This document shows, in pieces, positions 33,550 through 45,406 of a stretch of DNA of 64,000 bases (its first letter is position 1; every line of letters begins with the position of its first letter). The notes beneath the pieces are model-generated. The model worked only from the letters and a program-made list of their open reading frames with translations. It made no database searches and was not told the DNA's origin. The stretch is taken from NCBI GenBank assembly GCA_963924555.1, contig OZ004588.1:3782001-3846000 (forward strand), in the 5' to 3' direction. The stretch comes from Crambe crambe. Taxonomy: Eukaryota > Porifera > Demospongiae > Poecilosclerida > Crambeidae. A program made the position numbers and the translations under genes.

Positions 33550-34500
33550 GGTCAGCTATATCTTTGGCAAGATTTTCAAAAGCCTCACCAGTAAATTTGC
33601 CATATCGCTCCTGCCACAAATTCATCCAGATACTCTGGTATCTTGTCTGTATGGCAACCCTTCATTCTTTTCAGTTTGATCTTGACCCGGTTCCAGTAAC
33701 TCTCAACATTTTGTGTGTGCACACCAGTTACTGGGTCAACAAAATGAAGGCTATGGTTGACTGTCTCATGGGTAGCAACAGAAGGAAGAGACTGCACACT
33801 GTTAATGGGCAAAAGGGTTGCAGCATTTCTCCTCTGGACAATCTCCATGTACCCCAAAGCTGGCTCATGTGAGACGTCCACCATCCCAAACACCCAAATC
33901 TCACTTGATGGTGGCCTACCTCGGTGATTCTATAAGAGATAGAGTGATGCTATGATTAACTGACCCTAGCCCCAACTCATAATGGTGACAACTACACTTG
34001 TATTTGACAGAGCTATTGAGGCCAAGACATCTTTCAGTAAAAGTAGATGGTTATTTTCATATCTAGGGTGATTGACTTTACCTTTGGCTTGTGCCGAAAC
34101 AGACTTTCACCTATTTGGACTACTTTCCCAGGGTAATTCCGGTCTTGATGAGCTTGGCTGAACATACTTCCCTGAACCACTGCAAAATATCACATGCAGT
34201 GTTCTTGTCAATCTCAGCCTCCTGTGCTACATCCCTTGCTGGGTAATTCCGAGCCCACAGGTACATCAGAAGAAGCCACTTCTGCAGGGAAATCCGGGAC
34301 TTTGAAAAGAAGCTCCCATCCCAAATACTTCTGCTTGTCTTGCATTGACAGCACCTCCACCTAACTCCATCTCTGATGCCTCATGCATGGGAATCCCACA
34401 TCGCTGACAAGTCTTGGATCTGGCCAGCAAACACTTACTCCGGAGAAAGGAAATAATAACCTGCTCCCCCTCAAAAAGATAGCACCCCAAGTGAAGAAAA
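33550..34500 (-). pseudogene. Merlin transposase, frameshifted
   Basis: The N-terminal part (about 34500-34345) has paired Cys motifs (CQRCGIPM, later CCQCK) fitting the zinc-ribbon. Then comes KSRISLQKWLLLMYLWARNY. A 152-nt intron (33930-34081, GTAAAG...TTATAG) separates it from the catalytic part, which has VFGMVDV, GYMEIVQRR and THETVNHSLHFVDPVTGVHT. The VDPVTGVHTQNVESYW block is the family signature of the DDE_Tnp_IS1595 domain. At least two frame changes (near 34345 and 33605) break it, so this copy is unlikely to be active. Confidence 0.85.
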
Positions 34501-34666
34501 GAGTTTATTACTGAACTGAAGTTTATAGCTCACATCCGTATATATTTTTCCCGCCACTTGTTCAAAAAGGCGCCAATGTTTATTATAATTATATAAGAAT
34601 GCGCGAAATTAAAAAAAGAATGCGATTAAAGAGTGGGGCCGTTCATCCATATTGATCCCTTGTTAG

Positions 34667-34752
34667 TAGGGCAATATTTCTGTGGATGTGACCACTCCGA
34701 CTATATGGGCATCTTGAGTCTTCATTTCCATCTACCAAAACATTTCATCTAA
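34667..34752 (+). pseudogene. Possible terminal exon (second part), after Merlin
   Basis: It continues the open frame of 33197-33242 (VGQYFCGCDHSDYMGILSLH) to a TAA. See the entry for the first part. Confidence 0.35.
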
Positions 34753-34941
34753 AAAAGCAATAATTTAATCTTTTCATCATTACAAATCGCTATTCAGCTA
34801 GATCATGAAAGTTTCCTGGAAAGACGGGTGGGGCTATTTAGCGCAGTAGACCCTTTACCCTATTTCTCAAAAGAGGTGGGGCTAGCTAGCTAGCGATGTA
34901 TATGTAGTAACTTTAGTGGGCGTGACACCGGGCTTAGAGCG

Positions 34942-35350
34942 ATGGGGAACAAGGCAGGCAAAAAGAAGCATGAATCACCTCCACTTGATGATCTTCCTCT
35001 TAATGAGTCCTCTCAGTCTGATCCTCCAAACTCTCTTAGTCTTCAAGTAGGGAGTGAACCTCCCCCTAATGTTCTTCCTCTTAATGCAAAGAAGCATGAA
35101 TCGCCTCCACTTGATGATCTTCCTCCTAATGAGTCCTCTCAGTCTGATCCTCCTAGTCTTGAAGTAGGGAGTGAACCTCCCCCTAATGTTCTTCCTCCTA
35201 ATGAGTCCTCTGATCCTCCAGACCCTCATAGTCTAACTTCAAAGAGTGAGTCGAATCTTAAAAGTCAGCAAGCAAGGACTGGAGCTACTCCATTAAAAGT
35301 GTCCAGACAGGAGAAGAGAAGAAAACAAAGGATTAAACGCAAGTTCAAAG
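34942..35350 (+). CDS. Gene 2 exon 1: N-terminal tail with myristoylation-like start and internal repeat
   Basis: The ATG lies in GAGCGATGG, a fair animal initiation context, and is the first Met of the frame. The protein starts MGNKAGKKK: Gly2, small residue at position 6 and a Lys cluster fit an N-myristoylation plus polybasic membrane signal. It is followed by two and a half tandem copies of a ~43-residue Pro/Ser-rich unit (KKHESPPLDDLPLNESSQSD). The end is strongly basic (RQEKRRKQRIKRKFKG). The exon ends phase 1 before GTACCT. No globular domain is seen. If the donor is not used, the frame runs on to a stop at 35437-35439. Confidence 0.72.
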
Positions 35351-37163
35351 GTACCTTAACTAGATACACATTTATACTTGTCCACAGGAATAGAGAAGTT
35401 GCAATAGCCATGGCTTTTACAAGAAGCTTTACGTTGTAGTGTGTCTAATGAGTCTGATGAAGTACATTGCTATTTTACTTCTATGGGGTATAAATGGCTC
35501 CCCTTCTTCAATTCTACATCTATAGCCATCTCTTAGTTTATTCTGTAAGACTTTTATAGTCAGGGTTTTACAGATGGGATGGATTTTCCCACCCCCAAAA
35601 AATCCACTCCAAAGAAATTATAATTATACAAACAAAATTACATAAGCAAAAACAATACATAAAGTACAATTGTCTTGCTGATACTTATGCCCCCCCCTTA
35701 AAAAATTATGAAACCCTGATAGTTAGCCTTGGTGTTAGTCAAGCTGCCAAATGAAATCCTTCACTGAAGTTTTCCAGCCATGTAGTACGTGGGTGGGAAA
35801 TGTCATAGTCTTGAGTGACTCCTTCAATTGATGACTCCCAGGTGACTCCTGACTAGGTGTGGTATAATGTATGCTCATGAATTAATGAGACCAGTAGTAA
35901 CTAACTATGCTTCAGTCTAATATGCTATTTTTGCTTATTATGCTTTTGAGCAATTCCTGAAAAAAATGCTCCATTATGCTCAAGTTATGCCCACTATTTA
36001 ATATTATGGTTCATTAAACAAAGCCCAAAAGTCCATTAGTTGTAGATTTATTATTTTGAGTGGGTAAGTCACAAACTGTACACATGACTAGTCAGTGGCA
36101 GTTGTATTGGAGTAGGAGTGATAACTTTATAAGGATTGATCTTGTTAAGATTGATAATGCACATTCCCAGACAGTTGTACAAGTAGGAGCTACTTGAGCC
36201 TCAAAAGGTTATCTTGACCTTCGAGGGATTGCTTACACTGCATGCATAGGGACTTTATTTACTATTTTGCCAAAATTAATATTCCAACTTTATGCGGGAG
36301 TACCAAGTAGTAACACCAACTATGAGATACTCGGATAAGGTGCGTGCTGCATTATAAATGGTGACGTAAAATTGGCATGGCTAGGTTGGTCATTTGTGGG
36401 GCACTACAGTCCACTATTGTCTGGTTGGCTTGGGAACGAGGTGTCACCAGGATCCAGGGATCCTGCCATGAGATGTTGCATTGTTGGTATATAGGTGAAG
36501 GGTGTGTCTATGAGTATTAAGTGTCTGCTATTTCATAAAAAATGCAAGTCAACTCTGACTTCTTTTTAGTGTTAAAACATAATCTAACATACCAGCAACA
36601 GGACTCCTAAAGGAAAACTAGCACATTTCCCCTATACCATGTACACCAATATGGACAAGTCCAACATTATAGAAAGCCACACCTATTGCAACCTCTCTAT
36701 AGGAACTGAGAGGACAGAAATAATAATTATACTGTGTATATTACCTGGAATTAATAGGCTCTTGCAAATTATGCTCAAATTTATACACAAGATTCTATTC
36801 TCAGATTCTCACTCTAGCCCCTATTACTTTCAATTGTACCCATTATTCCCATGTACATAGCTATGGCAACAGGGCTGGATTTGGATTACTAAATAGATGG
36901 GGTTGCATTACTAGGGACACACACTGGACCATGGGGAAGGGTGTGGGAAAGGGCACATGGCTTGGGAATTATTTGGAGGACCATGTATGTTGGCTTACTG
37001 ATAGTTTGCCATATTTTGAGCTTTTAAAGTTTGCTTTTCATGTGCATACAATTGAATCCAAGTAGAGTAGTCTCCTATACCATAGATTGGTGTTACATTC
37101 CTGTGGGTTGTTATAAACTAATGGTTTGTAACCTCAATACATAATAACATTGAGCTGCATGCT

Positions 37164-37329
37164 TACACTGCAAAAATGAAATTGTTATTTTAACAAACTT
37201 GCTTAGTTAGGTGAGATTAATCATTTGAAATCTGTCAAAATGACACTATATTTTTGGTGAATACAACAAACTGTTTGGTTGTTTCAACAGTTATGTTTAT
37301 TGAAATAACAATTCTGTTTTTGCAGTGTA
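37164..37329. mobile_element. MITE with TACACTGCAAAAA ends
   Basis: TACACTGCAAAAATGAAATT faces TTTTTGCAGTGTA in inverted orientation, and the ATTGTTATTT parts also pair. It is about 165 bp and non-coding. Confidence 0.65.
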
Positions 37330-38263
37330 TACCAACTATCCCTAATAATGTCTGCATGTAGCAGTTATTTTTGCTGATTTCTTCCTTCATATGAGTATTA
37401 GTATCATGGGTCCTTCCCCACTTCTTCAGTTTGTCATGAACATTAGTCTTGTTCAGTTTTTTCCCCAGGATATGACAATTCCACCACCTTAGACCCAGAC
37501 ACCTTCTGCAGCTTCTCAGTAACTTCACATTTCATACTCTGGATTTCTCCTGATGAAAGCAGGGGTGAAAGTACCTCAGCTAAATGTAAACGACTGGTGT
37601 TACATTTGTATGGCTTAAAAGGGTATTATAAAATTGGTCCTTACATTCAAGGGGTTGTTACTATTCAGCGTCTATGGTGTCCCCCTAAATGGCATGCTTT
37701 GTGTGCTGTGTGGTCAGTCATATGCTAGCATTTGTGTAGGTAAGGGATGAAGCACACCAAAATTATGACATCTTTAAAGTGGTTACAGGTGTGATCAATA
37801 AGGAAATCACAGTTTGTATGCACTAAGTTATAAAATGTGTGACCAAGTCAAAGTACAGTGCAATATGGATGTGTCGTGTATACATAGACTGTTTCTTCAT
37901 TCATACAAGTAAGTGTTGGGGGGAGGACTCTTCATCCCAAACCCTGGAAGCATGATCATCCCCTAAGTAAGTGAGCATGTAGGGACAAGCCACTAACATA
38001 GTTGCTAACTACTGGAAATAATAGTGACAGTCTATACGTGCCTATGGCACACACAAAAAAATTCTTGTCCACACCCACTTTTTATTAAACATGCCCATTA
38101 GATTAAGCTTCAGCTCCACCAAAGAAAAGATGATGTCATTGGTCAGATCACATGATGTGTGCTGAGCGTTCATAATAATGCTACAGCTGAACTATAGTAA
38201 CTACTTTTAGCTCCATGTAGCTCTATCTGTTGGGACAAGTCATTGTTAAAGCACTATTTCAGG

Positions 38264-38821
38264 CCATAGATTGTATAGACTACGTAACCGGGATTGGAAA
38301 CGCCCCATAGCAACAATACAATCTGCGTGGTACGATCCGTATTGCGGTGCGTGGTAGAGCTGAAAAGCTTAACATGGAGGAATCGACCACTCGAAGTTCA
38401 GAAGTAAGTCCATAGCATAGGTAGTAACTTCACTACCTTACTTGTGCAAAAAGCAAATTTTTGGCTGCTAAGACATCCATACCAGCCTGTTTTAGCCTGT
38501 TTTGGCTTTGTGCACCTGTATCTCATGAAAGAATAAATATTCAGCTTACAGTTTCAGAGTTTAGTATATACTCTACTTCATGCCCTCATACGTGAACTTT
38601 GCATATATTCAAGAATTTTAGCCAATAGTTCACATTAGCTGGGTGTGTCTTTGCAAACTGAAATAAATTACCAGGATCAATGGCTGCACACTTGATACCC
38701 ATATATTTGATAATAATCCTTTTTCCTTGTATTAATTAATGGGGGGCATGTGCAATAAGGAATGGCCAGGCAGTTTATATTGCGTTTCCAATCCCGGTCA
38801 CGTAGTCTATACAATCTATGG
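38264..38821. mobile_element. 558-bp TIR element flanked by TCAGG
   Basis: Ends of about 40 bp (CCATAGATTGTATAGACTAC and its inverse) match with few changes. TCAGG is duplicated on both sides (38259-38263 and 38822-38826). Inside on the plus strand, an ATG-containing stretch (MEESTTRSSE) runs into GTAAGT, like a captured first exon. No transposase is recognisable. Confidence 0.8.
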
Positions 38822-39395
38822 TCAGGCGGGACCAGGACAAGAGCTATAATATTCTGAGTGTCCATGCCAAATCGATAGTGTTGGTAGCTATGCACTAAAT
38901 AGAACTGGTTAATACCTTTTGTGGACATCATCTTATTCACCATAATCTCCACTGTGGGGTGTGTTAATTAAACAGCTGTGGGTCCCTTTCCTGTCTATTA
39001 TAGGAGCTGCTGAGTCAGTTTGGGGAATCCAAAACTCAATGTGTAGGATTTTCACCTGCTGATGTCAGAAGAGTGACATTTCCAATGAGACCAATAGTTG
39101 AGAATGCAAGCTTTGCAAATTTCCTAATATTCAACAACATTATGTGAAAATAATGTGGATCATTTTTAAGGGGAAATCAGTCCTGATATTAGCAGAGACA
39201 TATTCACTTATAATGACGTCACATTTTTATGCAAGGACAAATAGAGTCCCTATGAAGGGACTCACTTTTCTCTCACCACTAAATGTGTACACGTTTATTC
39301 ATATTGACTGAAGTGAAGTGGGTAGGTCCCTGCTGATATCTTTTAATTAGTGTATCATAGACGAGTTCATTTTAATAATTTTGCAATATTTACAG

Positions 39396-39662
39396 CTCCT
39401 CCCCTCAGTGTCAACAACGTTATGGCAGTCCTAAAGACGCTTTCATTGCACAGTGTTCGTAGCTGCCTATGTATCCCTTACTACAAGTATGATTCTATAA
39501 AATCCGAATATCACACAGACCAGGAAAGACTGGCAGAACTCATCAAGTATTGGATCTTTAATGATCCATGGGCATCCTGGAGGAAACTTATACATCAGCT
39601 TGACAAGTGGAGCAAGTCAAGTATAGCGGACAGGATGCGGAAGTATGCAGAGAAACTAACAG
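39396..39662 (+). CDS. Gene 2 exon 2: first Death-like domain
   Basis: Acceptor CAATATTTACAG and donor GTTAGT bound an 89-codon phase 1-1 exon. It encodes LSVNNVMAVLKTLSLHSVRS, then LAELIKYWIFNDPWASWRKL. The W...DPWASWRKLIHQL signature is the Death-fold helix 4-5 region. The upstream ATG at 39350 is intronic. It is the most diverged Death exon of this gene, with about four intact helices readable by eye. Confidence 0.72.
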
Positions 39663-41226
39663 GTTAGTGAGTATCATTACTCAGATGCTGAGATGTGATA
39701 ATGTAATTGAGCCCACACACTAATTGTATTAGTGAGGAAAGAAATATATGTACATTAACATATAGTACGTGGACAGATTCAGCATGCTGCAATTCAATTC
39801 TAGAAGTCGGTGGTCAGTCAATCTATGGATCCTACATTCTTTTCTATCAGCATAGACTGTTCCTTTTAGATTGGATTCAGTTGCAGCTCGTGTATTATCT
39901 CTAATTCCTCTAAGTGTTAGTTTAGGTAATCTGTATTTATTTGACTGGCAGCACATAAACATATAAGGACATGAGAGTCTAACTTCTATATCTGCTGAGT
40001 CAGCTATATCTTGGAGTTGATTGTAACTACTTGACTGCTGCACATGCTGAGACCCATGCCCAGTTGTTAAGAGTAGAGACTCAAAGTCTGTAGTACATGT
40101 AACAAAGTTTAATTTTTAACTTGTCAATTTCGTTGCACTATTCCAACAAACCCTATTATAGTCTATTTACATTCACTCTGACGCCTTGAAGTTAATGAGT
40201 TATGTATATAACTCTTTACTGGTATAAAGTAGAGTCTTATAGTAGCCACCATTAGAACCAGCATGTAATCAGCTCTCTGCTGATGTCTTAAATCAGTCTG
40301 GAATCAATGAATTGTTATTGCATCAGATATGCGTGAATTAGAGTTCGACTAGTTACTGCATGTATGTATGTAATGGCAGAGTCCGTGGCTGAGTCACAAT
40401 GTGAGGTGGATTCCTGCATCAGAGGCTATCATGAATACAGAGCAATATGGACAGCAGCTATTGGAGTCTCTTTGTTGTATTAGGGGAGCCTACTAATACA
40501 ATAGATCAATACGCTGTTGCTGTAATTAGAAGTGGACTAGTTGTTGGACATTTGCCTAAGAAGATTTCAAGAGTTTGCTCACTTTTTTTGAGGAGAGGAG
40601 GTACCATAATAAATTTTGTATAGTCACCAACACCAGGAGATATTCCGCAGACCTCCCTCAAGGTGGATTAGAGATCCCCTGTACTTTGCATTTTGAAGGG
40701 ATCAATTCTTTGAGAAGACGCTTAAAAAAATGCATGCCCAATCTCAATTCATAATCAGTACTTAAATCATTGTTTTCATCTGCTAAAATTATATTATAAA
40801 AGTTACTACCGTACAGCGGTTCTTTTTAAAATATTTCGTTACGTAAAGAATTACGTAAAGAATTATGGTAGTCTTTTATTCGGTATGGTACGATTATTTT
40901 AGCGCATGCACAACAATATCTATGGACTTCGCTTCACAGCTGCTTTTTCACTGGCTTGCATACTATTCTTTGCCTTCATTTCTTCAGGTATAGCCCTCTT
41001 CACAATCGTGGCGACTTCTTAAGTGATGGAATCTAGCTAGCTAAGAAGAAAGTGGACCAGAAGGTTATGTAAGTTACATATATTGCATGCTGTAGTTGAA
41101 TGTACGAACGTCTACATGTGGCTAAATGGTGGCTTTTTATTGGAAATAGAAAAATTTTCGATAGACTGATTACTGAACCGAATTTTTATTCCCACCAAGA
41201 TTATCCCGCTGCAAGGTACACATTAA

Positions 41227-42069
41227 GTACATCAATCAATCACTGTTCACATCCACTTCTTCTATCTCTGAATCTTCCACACCAAGTGCTTTATTGTCAA
41301 CATCAAGTGCTTGACATATTCCAGCTTCGTTCACTATGAATGACGGATTATCAGCAATGTGCTGAACACTCTTGACAAGCCATTTGGCACCAAGTTCTTT
41401 CATAGCTGGTAAACATAGGTCAGCAGGTTCCAATCTTGATCCAACTGCTCTGCTATTTGACTTGAATACCAGTCTTGAAATTTTCACCGAAGAAAATCCT
41501 TCACAGTCTTATTAACAGAGATGTCCATTGGCTGTAATAAATCTGTGGTATTAGCAGGCAACAAATAAACACGAATCGAATTCTCTTCAAGAATAGCTTT
41601 AACCTTTAAAATTATCCACAATCACAAGGGCAGACTTGTCTTCCCCCAAATTGTCTCTTTGCTTTTCAACATATGGAATGATTATGGCTTTGATGTATTG
41701 AAACATCGTTTCTTCATTTGACCAATGTTTGGGTGAATGTGTAATACTTGGAAATTTGAAATGGGGGTGTTGAATGGGGGTGACAACGGTTTGTCTTGAC
41801 AGTGGAAGTGACATCATTTAGAAATTCCTTCTTCAACTGTGAAAAATTGGCAACACTAAATTTGTTCTTTGTTGTGGTGGCTTTTCACTGGACAAATTTC
41901 ATCCACACAAGAAGTGAATTTGCCCATGGTCTGTAGCCACCAAACTCTTCTAACTTGAACTTGTCATATGTCATCACAATACCTCGAGCAGCAGCAACAA
42001 CAATACATGCAGATACAACACCTCCAGCTTCTCTCAGTTTCAGCAAATATGCTTGCACAACCATTGTCA
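41227..42069 (-). pseudogene. pogo-like (DDE_1) transposase relic, C-terminal part
   Basis: On the minus strand, VQAYLLKLREAGGVVSACIV and RPWANSLLVWMKFVQ match the region before the catalytic core of pogo/Tigger-like transposases. HWSNEETMFQYIKAIIIPYV and LVIVDNFKG match the second catalytic Asp region, and LGAKWLVKSVQHIADNPSFI matches the C-terminal segment. The parts lie in different frames with stops between, so it is dead. Confidence 0.75.
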
Positions 42070-43227
42070 TAGGGTGGAATGTCCCCCGCTTAGAATGACC
42101 CGGGGGTCATTTTACCCTAGGGTGAAGTGACCTGGGGTCACTCTAACCTAGGCCGGTATGACCCCCCTGGGTCACTCAGCCCTAGGGTATATTGACCCCT
42201 CTAGGATGTAGTGACCCCCCTGGGTCACTTTGCCCTTTGGTATAATGACCCCTCCCTCCCCATCTCTACATAGGATGTGGAATTAGACAATCAAATCAAT
42301 TACTTTGGTGAACATCAAAACCACTTGATACTTTTTTCTTCTTCCATGCTGCTGCTGGTGCTGTGACACATTGCTTATGAAATCACTGAGTCTTGGCATG
42401 AGCTGCAACTGATCATTTTCCATATTCAGTTACAAGTTAATTGCTGCCGAACTTGAGCTTTTTTCTGGTTTTTCTGGTGTGGAAATAATGTCAGTGCCGA
42501 TTTTCTAACAGTTGAAAAGATGCTTCTGAAACTTGTATAATATATGCAACAGAGCAAACAATCACTGCCATTACCCTGAATTTTTAATTTTTGCACATTG
42601 ACGAAACATATATCCAGTGGAGTAGGAATAGGAAATTTATCTGGGGGAGGGGGGCAGGGACAATAATAAGTTAATCACAGTAATAGCAACAAAATTCAAT
42701 CCTTCTGTCATTAAATTGAACATATGCATTAGATAACAGTCAGCAAGCAGCAGTGAAATTGCTGACATCACACTGCAATGACATGTAATTGCTTAGTGCT
42801 TGGTCTTACTTTCAATAATACTGTTCATATTTGGGGGGGGGGGGCAGTGCCTCTCCATCTATAGTATTGGGGGGCAGTGGCCCCCCTGCCCCCCTCTCCC
42901 CCCATTCCTACTCCACTGTCTGATATCATAAATATAGTCTCACGGGCCAATCCTTTACCAAAATACACCTCCCGCTGCGCTGATATCAACGGAAACTGTT
43001 GATATTAAATTAGCCAGGGGCTGCTAAAAAAACTGTAAAGAAATATTGCTCTGTGATCATGAAGTGCCGAATACTTATTAGAGCATGCACTACTCACATG
43101 TACACTTTACTTATGTGGGGGTCACTTGACCCTGAGGGGGGTCATTTAACCCTAGATTGGAGTGACCTCAGGGTCACTACACCCTAGGGTAGAATGACCA
43201 GGGGTCACTATACCCTCCGACACCGTA
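42070..43227. mobile_element. Element with palindromic terminal iterons, inserted in the pogo-like relic
   Basis: Both ends (42070-42255 and 43115-43227) consist of iterated ACCCTAGGGT and TGACCC..GGGTCA palindromes, and the two ends are inverted relative to each other. The middle has no open frame. The pogo-like relic continues on both sides, so this element landed in it. Exact borders and target duplication are uncertain. Confidence 0.65.
42615..42918. mobile_element. MITE with perfect 15-bp ends CAGTGGAGTAGGAAT
   Basis: CAGTGGAGTAGGAAT (42615-42629) and ATTCCTACTCCACTG (42904-42918) are exact inverses, with G- and C-rich subterminal runs. It lies inside the larger element at 42070-43227, making three nested levels. 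Its ends resemble those of the element at 15801. Confidence 0.75.
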
Positions 43228-43330
43228 TCTAAATAGTCCCCCCTACCACGCTTTCTTTCAGGAAGCTCATCCACTCATTATTATCTGTTTTCCGTTTCTC
43301 TCTCACACTTTCAAGGTAGTCTTTGATCGA
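43228..43330 (-). pseudogene. pogo-like transposase relic, N-terminal part
   Basis: The minus strand encodes KDYLESVREKRKTDNNE and, in another frame, LPERKRGRG. This is the basic block that precedes the VQAYL...REAGG region of the same transposase at 42069. The intervening 1.16 kb is the inserted element. Confidence 0.55.
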
Positions 43331-45184
43331 GATGGTACTACTGTTAATTTTCACCCTCAACTTTCAAGAGAAATGTGCAGCAGCTGCTGAAACTCCATGC
43401 TGACTGCATATCTGCCCATATCAGCACAATCCTTAGGACTATATTAATAGAATTGTCATCTTTTTCCTAAGCTAGCTTAGCTACCTACGTAAGTATATAC
43501 TTCATATATGGACCACGTTTTTTCTGTTTCTTAGCTTCAACCATCACTTTGTCCACTTCCTTATTAGCGAGCGCTACTGCTCAAGGTCATAATGTTGGAT
43601 AAAGATCCACTGGGGCTTGGAAGTCCATCCTTAGCCTTGAAATACTTCCGTAAAGACATGTCTTGAGTATGTCAGAGCCACGTGTTATCTATATTTCCAT
43701 AATTTAAATTTTCATATAAATATAATTTCTGGTAAGTAGTTTTATTCAGACAATTTAATTTCAGAATACTTTCAACTTCCAAAAATATTTTAGTTTTGAA
43801 TTCTTCTGGAACTACAATAACTAGTATCAATACTCTAAGTGCTAAGTAGATGTTTTCAGAGCTATCTAGATCTCGGGGTTAGTAGGTGAATGCACTGCAC
43901 ATACAGAAAGAGAGCAAAGAGCATTATAGAAATGTAACAGTCACTGAATTCAGGACAACAAAGAGGTTCTATGTAACTGAAGTTATTCTGTAATGTATGG
44001 AAATGTGTTGTCTCACATAGCCAGCCTCTTGATTGCAACACTGAGATCACTAGCATATGTTAGGAAAGGCTATCGTAGAGGTTTTGTCCATAGGACCAGA
44101 AGGGGTGTGATTAAGCGAATTAGACTCTTGCAATTTCTTTCTTTTTGCAATAGTCATGCAAAATGTTAAATTTTAATAATAAGGTCAGTCAGTCCTATTG
44201 AAGAGAACTGCAAGAAATGTGAACAAACTACGTATAGTAGTAAGAGACTTGCTGTATTCTATATTCTGGGGGAAGTTTAGTATTATTTTGGACAACATCT
44301 AGGGGATGAAATTTCCTCTACACCTCCCCCCTTATGGTTAGTTAGACACAAGAATTAGGTAGTTTGAGGTTTCCATGCAATGGTTAACAGTGACTTCTAA
44401 ATGTTTGACCTCGTAACTTCCCCTCTGAGTGGAAAATCCTCTTATTTGTATGCTTTGGTACATTATGAAAGAGCCAACTTTGGAAAAGTTGGACCATCCA
44501 CAGCTACTTTAATTAGGTATTGTGTCTCTGAGAGTTTGAGTTGAGCATTTGCATGTGATGATTATTTTACATATACACCATAGAATATGTGGTTCATGAT
44601 TGGAAGACTGTCAGTTCAGCAGACTAGATCCACCCTTACATGCTCTTACCTGTACAGAAACTATTATGTGTGTCTATAATTGATTTTGTATTTAAAATCA
44701 TTGAGTGGGAAATGGGAGTGGTTATGGGAGGAGTATTTTAGTTCCTCCTCAAAGAAGAATCACATGCCTTCATTTTTTCTAGATTCACCTACTGAGCATA
44801 CAAAGTCACAAAAATGGCATACAATATGAGTGCATAATTTGTTTACTGTGCAATGAAGACATGTGAACTTGACCAAACCCATTTCTTGCATGTTAGTGAT
44901 GCTATTCTGCAATCAAGTGAATGGCTACACAAGACATGGAAGTGAGGGGATCATGCTTTTAGCTAAGTAGGAACCTCACCTTTTAAATAGCCTAATAGAT
45001 CCATTGATAGCATAAACTTCCCCTCCCCTCCCACATTGATTATTAATTGTATTATCCTCAAACATATACACACCCATCCCAGTACCTCACTCTCTATATG
45101 GAATCCTCCATGGTGCTTGACTAGTACTGTAAATTCTGTGGGTGTGTCTTATCTGAGGTAATAGAAGTGTTTGTGTCCTCCCAG

Positions 45185-45406
45185 ACCCCAGCCTCACCTC
45201 TCACAGTTTGCTGGCTGCTCTGGATACTGTGGTGGACTATGACTTGGATTATGTACTTGAGATACCAAGGTCACGTGATGACAGTATAAAATACTACATC
45301 GACACTCATCCAAATGCTGGATGGAATCACCTGGCTGGGGGTCTTCTCTACAAGGAACAACAGACAGCTCTTAAGAAAGTGAAGGGGAATGTTACAGCTG
45401 ATAAAG
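45185..45406 (+). CDS. Gene 2 exon 3: second, short Death-like domain
   Basis: Acceptor GTGTCCTCCCAG and donor GTAGGT bound a 74-codon phase 1-1 exon. It starts DPSLTSHSLLAALDTVVDYD, matching the DPSLTLTNLTQLLEDV start of exon 4, and has IDTHPNAGWNHLAGGLLY in place of NHPCPSWRHIANA. It is about 15 residues shorter than exon 4, mainly between helices 3 and 4. It is probably a duplicate of the same exon module. Confidence 0.7.

Larger units (their letters stand above)
33243..34658 (-). mobile_element. Merlin (IS1595-like) DNA transposon
   Basis: The 1416-bp element has terminal inverted repeats of about 70 bp starting GGATCAATATGAATGAACGG. It is flanked by an exact 8-bp target duplication CTTGTTAG (33235-33242 and 34659-34666). 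Inside, the minus strand encodes an IS1595/ISXO2-type transposase. Ends, target size and transposase all agree with Merlin. A 73-bp tandem duplication lies at 33407-33549. Confidence 0.92.
35351..39395 (+). other. Gene 2 intron 1
   Basis: The 4-kb intron contains two TIR elements (37164-37329 and 38264-38821). A stretch near 35900-36000 is rich in TTATGCT/TGCTCAA motifs resembling the hAT-like MITE at 30915. The rest is AT-rich with no convincing exon. The minus-strand open frame at 37235-37528 overlaps the MITE. Confidence 0.6.
39663..45184 (+). other. Gene 2 intron 2
   Basis: The 5.5-kb intron holds the split pogo-like relic (41227-43330) with its inserted element. The stretches 39663-41226 and 43331-45184 show no gene. 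They are AT-rich, with a small direct repeat GTTACGTAAAGAATTACGTA near 40840. Confidence 0.6.

Noticed and set aside
34975..35229. 84-codon Arg-rich minus-strand frame
   Set aside because: It is the reverse shadow of the tandem repeat in exon 1 of gene 2.
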